A stretch of 7,468 nucleotides of DNA, taken from the NCBI GenBank assembly GCA_017960415.1, contig JAGCZE010000102.1:1-7468 (forward strand). The letters run 5' to 3'. Made by a program: the position numbers and the translations under genes. The stretch comes from Lachnospiraceae bacterium. GTDB taxonomy: Bacteria > Bacillota_A > Clostridia > Lachnospirales > Lachnospiraceae. Below the pieces are notes generated by a model. The model searched no databases, was not told the origin of the DNA, and was given only the letters and a program-made list of their open reading frames with translations. Positions within the stretch are counted from its first letter, which is position 1. Each line of letters opens with the position of its first letter. This document shows, in pieces, positions 1-4,809 of this stretch.

Positions 1-750
1 CTGAAGTGTATGCAGATTCGGTGAATTCTGCATATTTATCACTGAATCCATAAACGAATTCCAGTGTCCTACCGCACCGAAGATAGCAATAGTTGCAAGT
101 ATCGGCTTGGAAAGAGGCAGGATCAGTTGGCGGAAGATCACCATATAGCCCGCCCCGTCGATGAATGCGCTCTCCTCGAGTTCAGCAGGGATCGATTCGA
201 TATAGGTCTTTACCAGTATGATATTGTAGGGTGCTACGATCGCAGGGATTATATAGCCCAGATAATTGTCAGTAAGTCCCAGCATCAGCATATTCGTATA
301 ACCCGGGATCAGACCCGCGTTGAAATACATTGTGATAACAAGAAATCTGTACCAGAATTTCCTGTTCCACATTTCCTTCTTCGTCACGAGGTATCCGCAG
401 AATGCCGATGCCATGACCATCAGCACGGTACCGATGACCGTACGCGATATGGTTACCAGGAATGCACGGCCCAGATCACCGAGCGCGAGCATATCCTTAT
501 AGTTTCTCAGCGTGAACCCGATCGGATAAAAGTTGACAGCACCGCGGGCAACCATCTCACTGTTAGAGACCGTGTTAATGAAAAGATAGTAAAACGGGAA
601 GAAGCAGATCAGGGCAAACAATCCAAATACCAGATAATCGACTATATAAAACGCGATATCCTTACCCTGCAGCCTGATATGATCCTTATGTTTACGATAA
701 TACGCCTTTTCGGCTTTTCTATCAATTTTTTCCTGTTTTGTCATAGCCAT
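1..750 (-). CDS. LplC/YtcP-type carbohydrate ABC transporter permease, 3' end beyond window
   Basis: Inner-membrane subunit of a CUT1-family sugar importer. It would pair with the upstream permease, an ATPase of the MsmX type and a substrate-binding protein, neither of which is in this window. The 250 visible residues start M-A-M-T-K-Q-E. A charged cytoplasmic N-terminus (1-30) is followed by membrane segments near 33-57, 94-120, 131-147, 158-180 and 206-228. The EAA loop that contacts the ATPase is clear at 193-212: E-S-A-x-I-D-G-A-G, then I-L-P. The sequence ends inside the conserved WNSFMDSVINMQNSPNLHTLQ-like stretch (W230 onward), so about 45-50 residues are missing if the family length near 295 holds. 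ATG at 750 is preferred over the ATG at 744 because an AGGAGG site (761-766) lies 10 nt upstream of it, against 16 nt for the other. It follows the LplB-like gene by 21 nt, so the two are co-transcribed. Substrate is unknown; oligosaccharides derived from plant polysaccharide are a guess. Confidence 0.93.
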   Translation of the reverse strand, partial: MAMTKQEKIDRKAEKAYYRKHKDHIRLQGKDIAFYIVDYLVFGLFALICFFPFYYLFINTVSNSEMVARGAVNFYPIGFTLRNYKDMLALGDLGRAFLVTISRTVIGTVLMVMASAFCGYLVTKKEMWNRKFWYRFLVITMYFNAGLIPGYTNMLMLGLTDNYLGYIIPAIVAPYNIILVKTYIESIPAELEESAFIDGAGYMVIFRQLILPLSKPILATIAIFGAVGHWNSFMDSVINMQNSPNLHTLQ

Positions 751-760
751 AACGGTTCTT

Positions 761-766
761 CCTCCT
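761..766 (-). promoter_or_regulatory. Ribosome binding site of the LplC-like permease
   Basis: On the minus strand this reads AGGAGG, a near-perfect anti-16S match, 10 nt before the ATG at 750. It lies in the 21-nt gap after the upstream permease stop codon (772-774), which supports translation from a shared transcript. Confidence 0.8.
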
Positions 767-771
767 TCCCT

Positions 772-2247
772 TTATATTATGCTCTCGCCACGGATCAGTT
801 TGGAAATACCGTTAGCCATGAACAAAAGCGTTACGCTGACGAGCGTTTTCAGCATGCCTATAACAGTCGAAAGCGGGATCTTGCCTGCTCCTATACCGAG
901 TGTATATACATAGAGATCGAGCACTTCAAGAGTCTGTTTTGTATTGGCATTTGAAAATACCAGATACTGATCCATACCGTTGCTCAAGATTCCCGCAACA
1001 GCCATCAGCAGCATGACCGAATAGGTAGGCAGAAGCCCCGGAAGCGTTACGTGCCACATTTTCTGGAAACGTCCCGCGCCGTCAACGGTCGCAGCCTCAT
1101 AGAGCTGCTGGTCTATACCGGAAATGCCTGCGATATAGATGATCGCACTCCATCCGATGCCCTTCCAGATGCCCCATAAGAGCATTTTCAGATAAAGCAT
1201 CGAATCTTCCTGCAGATACAGCCTGCTATGCACAACTCCGGTTATTCTGGTCATTATATTGTTTACAAAGCCTTCATTTGAGAATATCGCAAATGCTATC
1301 GCATACACCAGAACCCAGCTTATAAAGTTGGGGATAGTCGTAAATACCTGCACGAGTCGTCTGAAGACTCCGTTCTTGATCTCCGAAAGAAAGATCGCAA
1401 AGGCCATCGCAAGCCAGCTTGTGGCAATTCCAAGACCGCTCATGATCAGAGTGTTTTTCATGACGCGCACGATGTCCGCGCGTGTCATCGCATTGTCCAC
1501 GAGACTCCTGAACCATTTCAGACCTACGAAATCATTCATCGTCAGGGTTCCGGGACCGGATTTATAATCAAAGAATGCGTATCTCCAGCCGTAAAGAGGC
1601 AGGTAGGCAAATATGAATGACAGCACGATAAAAGGCAGGAACATGATGAAAAGCTTATAGCTTGTGGCCATCTCGCATTTCTCACCACACACGGAGCGCG
1701 GCTGTGCAATAATAAGCACCAGCGAACATATCAGCTGCAGGATCGCAAATCCAAGCATAAGATACAGCACAACCGGCAGTTTGTCCGCAGCCATATTGAA
1801 CCCGACTTTTTCGGCGATCTCGAGATCCACGGCTTTATACAGGTTGTAAGTCGAAACAGTCTGGAAAAAGCCGCCGAGTATCACTCCCGCGCCGCCGAAG
1901 GTGATAAAATTCGAAATGCGCTTCATCTTCAGGTTACCGAGCGACATGCAGGCTGCAACAGACAGGATGATCACTCCCGCAACCATAAGAGCCGCCGCGA
2001 TCATCAGACTGTAGATATCACTTTTGTAGATATAATTGTGATTGATCTCATATTTGATGTTTACGACTATCCTGTCATAGGACAGCGCAGTGGTTAAGAG
2101 CGACAGATTCTTGTTCATCTGCGTCATGATCCTGACCGGATTGAACTCACTGAAAAAGACCAGGATAAACGCAAACAGCAGACTGATCCTTGTAACATAA
2201 TAGATCTTGTCGGTCCAGCCGTTGCTGACTTCTATCTTTTTTGCCAT
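772..2247 (-). CDS. LplB/YteP-type carbohydrate ABC permease with a four-helix N-terminal extension
   Basis: A 491-residue membrane protein. Residues from about 195 to the end are a standard CUT1 permease resembling LplB: S-Y-K-L-F-I-M-F-L-P at 196-205, further membrane helices, and the ATPase-contacting EAA loop at 384-403 (E-A-A-T-V-D-G-A-G ... V-T-L-P). The usual family length is about 290-320. Here roughly 190 residues precede the core, carrying four likely membrane helices (about 18-37, 81-100, 112-131, 157-181), a 40-residue loop after the first helix, and a short C-x-x-x-C stretch (187-191). I do not recognise this extension. ATG at 2247 is chosen over the one at 2286 because TGAGGAG lies 6 nt before it and the longer start would run into the intergenic hairpin. 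An in-frame ATG at 1671 (M193), with a weak GGTGAG ahead, would give a normal-sized permease and cannot be excluded. It forms a heterodimer with the following permease gene. Confidence 0.93.
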   Translation of the reverse strand: MAKKIEVSNGWTDKIYYVTRISLLFAFILVFFSEFNPVRIMTQMNKNLSLLTTALSYDRIVVNIKYEINHNYIYKSDIYSLMIAAALMVAGVIILSVAACMSLGNLKMKRISNFITFGGAGVILGGFFQTVSTYNLYKAVDLEIAEKVGFNMAADKLPVVLYLMLGFAILQLICSLVLIIAQPRSVCGEKCEMATSYKLFIMFLPFIVLSFIFAYLPLYGWRYAFFDYKSGPGTLTMNDFVGLKWFRSLVDNAMTRADIVRVMKNTLIMSGLGIATSWLAMAFAIFLSEIKNGVFRRLVQVFTTIPNFISWVLVYAIAFAIFSNEGFVNNIMTRITGVVHSRLYLQEDSMLYLKMLLWGIWKGIGWSAIIYIAGISGIDQQLYEAATVDGAGRFQKMWHVTLPGLLPTYSVMLLMAVAGILSNGMDQYLVFSNANTKQTLEVLDLYVYTLGIGAGKIPLSTVIGMLKTLVSVTLLFMANGISKLIRGESII

Positions 2248-2253
2248 CGGAAT

Positions 2254-2260
2254 CTCCTCA
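2254..2260 (-). promoter_or_regulatory. Ribosome binding site deciding the start of the extended permease
   Basis: Minus strand TGAGGAG, 6 nt from the ATG at 2247. The preceding CCTCTTT can pair with GAGG as a four-pair hairpin (CCTC-TTT-GAGG). The CCTC is instead engaged in the long stem at 2262-2328 when that stem forms. Access to this site may therefore depend on upstream folding; that dependence is inference. Confidence 0.65.
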
Positions 2261-2261
2261 A

Positions 2262-2328
2262 AGAGGCTGCCGCACGAACGAAACATTTCGATTCATTGAC
2301 GGATCCTTCGTCAGTGCGACAGCCCTCT
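2262..2328 (-). promoter_or_regulatory. Multibranched intercistronic RNA hairpin (three-way junction)
   Basis: In the minus-strand transcript, AGAGGGCTGTCGCAC pairs with GTGCGGCAGCCTCT over 14 pairs with one bulged G and one G-U pair. Enclosed are two smaller hairpins: TGACG/CGTCA (2297-2313, 7-nt loop) and CGAAA/TTTCG (2279-2290). The fold begins 21 nt after the surface-protein stop codon and ends just before the permease ribosome binding site. No T-run follows, so it is not a classical intrinsic terminator. Possible roles are partial termination, 3'-end protection giving more surface protein than permease, or control of permease translation. The pairing is read directly; the roles are inference. 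Confidence 0.6.
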
Positions 2329-2349
2329 GTAATCATTACATATCAGTTA

Positions 2350-4575
2350 TTATTTCTTCTTACGTGTTGCAACGAAAACACCTACACCTGCCAGTGCCAC
2401 AGCGCCGATGCAGATACCTACGATAAGACCGACATTGCTCTTCTTTTCGGTTGTCGTGTCATCTCCGGTAGTCTGTGCCGGTGCTGCGGGTGTTGTCTCG
2501 GCTGCCTTCGGAGCCTCTGTGGGTGCCTGTGTGGGAGCGGCTTCTGTGGTTTCTGATTTGGCAGTATCATCGGTTGCCGCTTCAGCAGGTGCCTCAGGCG
2601 CCTTATCGTAATTAAATCCGCTTACGGTAAAGGTGATCTCCATCGAGGTCATCGGAACATTATATGCGCCGATCTGAGCATTGTCACCCTTGCTGTAGGT
2701 GCTCTCAAGCTGGATCTGCATATAATTTACGCTTTCCTTGTTGAGCTTCTGGGAATCCTCACCGAGCGCAACGGTCTTTCCGTCTACCTTAAGGCTGATG
2801 TCGCTGATAACGATCTCTTCGGTATTGGGAATATCTGTCGAGAGCATGATCATGTTCATGTGATCCTGAGAATCAAAATCGCCTTTAAGATCAAGTCCGT
2901 CAACTGAAACAGTATAGGTTCCGTTACCTGCTATAATTGCATCCTTAAATTCACCGGCTCTGGTGATCGCGTTATCATCGGCATCCCAGCCGGTTACCTG
3001 CATAAAGTACTCTGTTCCGTCGTCTGCGATGACTCCGCGACCGTAGCTGGGCTCATCAAAGTTGTTACGGAATGAATATGTGGGTGTCTGGAAGCAGAGA
3101 TATGCGTTGTAGGTTCCGTCAAGATCTACGGGGCCTGCATTTGAACCTGCGGGCTCATTTGCACCCTGAAGATTCTCAAATGCACCTGCAACCGTAAAGT
3201 ATACATCGATCGTCTGAAGCGCAGCAACCTGCTCGGGTGTGATAAGCCTTGCGGTAGCTGTCGAAGCATCGCCCGCTGTACGGTTGTCTACATAACCCTT
3301 GCCGTTTACACTTTCAAAATCGGGATTGTTCCATTCATTGTAAATATTTACACGTGTATCGACTGCTCCTCCGTCTGCCGAGCAGGTATAGGAAGTACCC
3401 TGCAGTGCGATCTCTTCACCGTTAATGAAGATCTTATCGATAGTTACTGTATAGGTTGTTCCGAAAATAACCTCACCGTTAGGGAGAGTAAGACATTCGA
3501 ACTGTCCGCTGCCAAGAGGTGCGGGAAGCTCTGCCGAAACTAAATATGAACCGTTGCCCTTAACGGGAGCTGTTGCGATAACAGCGCCGGTATCGGACCA
3601 GTCACCGTTATTGATGCTTAATGTTGCTTCCGAAACTTCACCGACAACGACACCGCTCTCGGTATAATGTCTGATAACAAACTGTGTGCCTGCATAGGAA
3701 TCCCAGCCAAGTGCGATGATATCAAGAACATCGCCCTGTCCTGCCGGAACCATCAGAGTTCCGCGAAGAGTTGTGGAATCGATCGTACCTGCCCAGTTCT
3801 TGCCGTTGACACCGTCGCTTACGTCTTCGTTACCGTCGCCGTCTGCGTCCCAGCCCCAGCTAACCTGTGCTCCGCCCCACTGATAGTAGGACTTGCTGCC
3901 GTCCGGATGTGTGACCGCAACACCGTTTGCACACCAGTCATTATAGCTGAATGCATCACCGTCCGCCGCAAGATACTCAACGTCTACAAGTACCGAATTG
4001 CAATCGCTTGCAACCGTATAGGTCGAACCGGGAGTCTGTCCGTCAACATATGCAACTCCGCCGCTCACTGTAGCGTTACCGCCCTCGGTGATATCTACGG
4101 TAAACTGTTTTCCTGCATATGAATCCCATGAAGTAACGATAAAATCAACTACAGCGCCCTGCTCTGCGGGAATTCCCAAAGTTGCGGTAAGTGTCTCGGT
4201 ATCTGCATTTCCGAGCCAGGTTCCGCCGTTAACTCCGTAAGAATCTTCCTTTTCATCACCGTCGGCATCCCAGCCCCAGCTTACCTGTGCGCCGCCGAAC
4301 TGATAATAGGATTTACTGCCGTCAACATGATTTACGGTTACCCCGTAACCGCACCAGTCATTCAGTGAGAATGCATCACCGTCAGCCGGTGAAAACGTGA
4401 TATTTGCTGTAATAACATTTACATCTGAGCCCACCGTATAAGAATAGCTGGGTGTCTGGCCGTCAATGTAAGCACATTCCGCAGCTTCGGCCCTTACGGG
4501 TATTTTGCTGCCCGATGCTATGACCAACGCTGCTGCCATGAAAATGGCCAAGAACTTCATAAAACTTTTCTTCAT
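2350..4575 (-). CDS. Secreted, membrane-anchored modular surface protein, probable carbohydrate-binding protein
   Basis: A 741-residue exported protein I cannot assign to a named family. In order: a signal peptide (K2, K3, K7; hydrophobic 8-21; likely cleavage after A-E-A at 31); two tandem Trp/Asp-rich domains (about 35-163 and 175-303); two divergent beta-rich domains that look related to each other (about 317-470 and 488-653); a Pro/Ala/Thr/Glu stalk (656-712); a membrane helix (714-736); and a T-R-K-K-K tail. There is no LPXTG, so anchoring is by the helix. No glycosidase or lyase active-site motif is evident, so binding rather than catalysis is inferred, and the position just before two sugar permeases supports capture of glycans at the wall. 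It does not resemble the usual CUT1 substrate-binding protein. ATG at 4575 is chosen because AGGAGGAG lies immediately upstream and the signal peptide starts there. The open frame continues to 4743, but the extra 56 residues would bury the signal peptide. Confidence 0.88.
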   Translation of the reverse strand: MKKSFMKFLAIFMAAALVIASGSKIPVRAEAAECAYIDGQTPSYSYTVGSDVNVITANITFSPADGDAFSLNDWCGYGVTVNHVDGSKSYYQFGGAQVSWGWDADGDEKEDSYGVNGGTWLGNADTETLTATLGIPAEQGAVVDFIVTSWDSYAGKQFTVDITEGGNATVSGGVAYVDGQTPGSTYTVASDCNSVLVDVEYLAADGDAFSYNDWCANGVAVTHPDGSKSYYQWGGAQVSWGWDADGDGNEDVSDGVNGKNWAGTIDSTTLRGTLMVPAGQGDVLDIIALGWDSYAGTQFVIRHYTESGVVVGEVSEATLSINNGDWSDTGAVIATAPVKGNGSYLVSAELPAPLGSGQFECLTLPNGEVIFGTTYTVTIDKIFINGEEIALQGTSYTCSADGGAVDTRVNIYNEWNNPDFESVNGKGYVDNRTAGDASTATARLITPEQVAALQTIDVYFTVAGAFENLQGANEPAGSNAGPVDLDGTYNAYLCFQTPTYSFRNNFDEPSYGRGVIADDGTEYFMQVTGWDADDNAITRAGEFKDAIIAGNGTYTVSVDGLDLKGDFDSQDHMNMIMLSTDIPNTEEIVISDISLKVDGKTVALGEDSQKLNKESVNYMQIQLESTYSKGDNAQIGAYNVPMTSMEITFTVSGFNYDKAPEAPAEAATDDTAKSETTEAAPTQAPTEAPKAAETTPAAPAQTTGDDTTTEKKSNVGLIVGICIGAVALAGVGVFVATRKKK
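3667..4473 (-). repeat. Tandem pair of about 129-residue domains within the surface protein
   Basis: Residues 35-163 and 175-303 align at a constant offset of 140 with long identical stretches: A-Y-[IV]-D-G-Q-T-P, A-D-G-D-A-F-S, N-D-W-C, D-G-S-K-S-Y-Y-Q, G-G-A-Q-V-S-W-G-W-D-A-D-G-D, G-V-N-G and W-D-S-Y-A-G-x-Q-F. Each copy has one conserved Cys (75 and 215), clustered Trp/Tyr, and an acidic D-x-D-x-D-x-x-x-D loop (103-111 and 243-251) resembling calcium-binding loops. Near-identity of the Trp/Asp core against looser flanks suggests the core is functional. Ligand and metal binding are inference. Confidence 0.85.
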
Positions 4576-4579
4576 TTTT

Positions 4580-4587
4580 CTCCTCCT
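4580..4587 (-). promoter_or_regulatory. Ribosome binding site of the surface-protein gene
   Basis: Minus strand AGGAGGAG, with GGAGG 6 nt from the ATG at 4575. The site overlaps an upstream in-frame ATG at 4590 (M-R-R-R-K), which itself lacks a well-placed site. That overlap argues for 4575 as the true start. Confidence 0.8.
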
Positions 4588-4600
4588 CATTGTTTTATCT

Positions 4601-4646
4601 GCTCCCTCCGGAAGCAAAATACCGTACAGAGATCTCTGCACGGTAT
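4601..4646 (-). promoter_or_regulatory. Leader palindrome and small hairpin before the surface-protein gene
   Basis: Positions 4619-4646 form a 28-bp palindrome with 14-base arms and one mismatch: ATACCGTACAGAGA against TCTCTGCACGGTAT on the plus strand. Just downstream on the minus strand, GCTTCC-GGA-GGGAGC (4601-4615) forms a tight six-pair hairpin. Both lie within the predicted 5' leader. The palindrome could be a dimeric repressor operator at about +13 to +40, or an RNA hairpin. Only TTTT follows it on the minus strand, so a strong terminator is unlikely. Confidence 0.55.
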
Positions 4647-4665
4647 TCAGTCTATCGTAAGAAAT

Positions 4666-4694
4666 AATATAAAAAAACCATAAATATTTGACAT
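4666..4694 (-). promoter_or_regulatory. Candidate promoter of the surface-protein/permease unit
   Basis: On the minus strand: a -10 of TATATT (4666-4671), a 17-bp spacer and a weak -35 of ATGTCA (4689-4694), in a strongly AT-rich block. The predicted start is near 4659, giving a leader of about 84 nt. The imperfect -35 fits a promoter needing an activator. Confidence 0.45.
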
Positions 4695-4707
4695 CAGAAA
4701 CCATAAA
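4675..4707. promoter_or_regulatory. Two direct repeats AAACCATAAA, candidate activator site
   Basis: The identical 10-mer occurs at 4675-4684 and 4698-4707 on the plus strand, 23 bp apart (about two helical turns). One copy lies in the promoter spacer beside the -35 and the other just upstream of it. AraC-type regulators, including YesN-type response regulators that partner YesM-type kinases, bind direct repeats at about this spacing, so this is a reasonable candidate operator. The match to any known site is not established. Confidence 0.45.
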
Positions 4708-4717
4708 AATTCTACCT

Positions 4718-4809
4718 GTCCCGGAAACGCGGCATGGGATCAACCTGTGACGGTCCGGGAGGCGGGCAGGGATCAGCCCACGGATGTCCGGGGAAAGAGT
4801 GTGGTATCA
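4718..4809 (-). repeat. Degenerate GC-rich tandem repeat after the kinase gene
   Basis: On the minus strand three imperfect units start with TGAT and share a C/T-rich middle ending in C-C-G-G-(G)-A-C: 4809-4776 (34 nt), 4775-4743 (33 nt) and 4742-4718 (visible part). Units two and three both begin TGATCCC and are each preceded by a G-rich end. The first unit includes the kinase stop codon TGA (4807-4809). Base composition differs sharply from the adjacent AT-rich promoter. Self-complementary CCGGGA/TCCCGG segments could fold, but no T-run follows, so I do not call a terminator. Confidence 0.5.

Noticed and set aside
64..954. 296-residue plus-strand open frame
   Set aside because: It lies antisense to two well-supported permease genes, is rich in unlikely charged and His residues, and has no family signature or ribosome binding site. 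It is a shadow frame.
2248..2286. Longer start of the LplB-like permease at 2286
   Set aside because: The 13 added residues come from the intergenic hairpin. The ATG at 2247 has a TGAGGAG site at 6-nt spacing.
2262..2328. Intrinsic terminator after the surface-protein gene
   Set aside because: The stem is strong but is followed by CTCTTTGAGGAG rather than a T-run, and the permease genes downstream have no promoter of their own that I can see.
2350..2480. LPXTG sortase anchor at the surface-protein C-terminus
   Set aside because: No L-P-x-T-G or close variant precedes the helix; only a K-K-S-N stretch does. Anchoring by a plain membrane helix is the simpler reading.
2408..2611. Plus-strand Ala/Val/Gly/Ser-rich open frame
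   Set aside because: It is the antisense reading of the Pro/Ala/Thr/Glu stalk and membrane helix of the surface protein, and its composition simply mirrors that repeat.
3667..4122. 151-residue plus-strand open frame opposite the tandem domains
   Set aside because: It is antisense to a coding duplication and has no ribosome binding site or family motif. The apparent length reflects codon bias of the true gene.
4619..4646. Intrinsic terminator of the kinase gene
   Set aside because: It lies about 160 bp beyond the stop codon and past a plausible promoter, and only four Ts follow on the minus strand.
4576..4743. In-frame upstream extension of the surface protein (56 more residues)
   Set aside because: It would run through the promoter, palindrome and ribosome binding site, and would bury a good signal peptide. 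The start at 4575 is far better supported.
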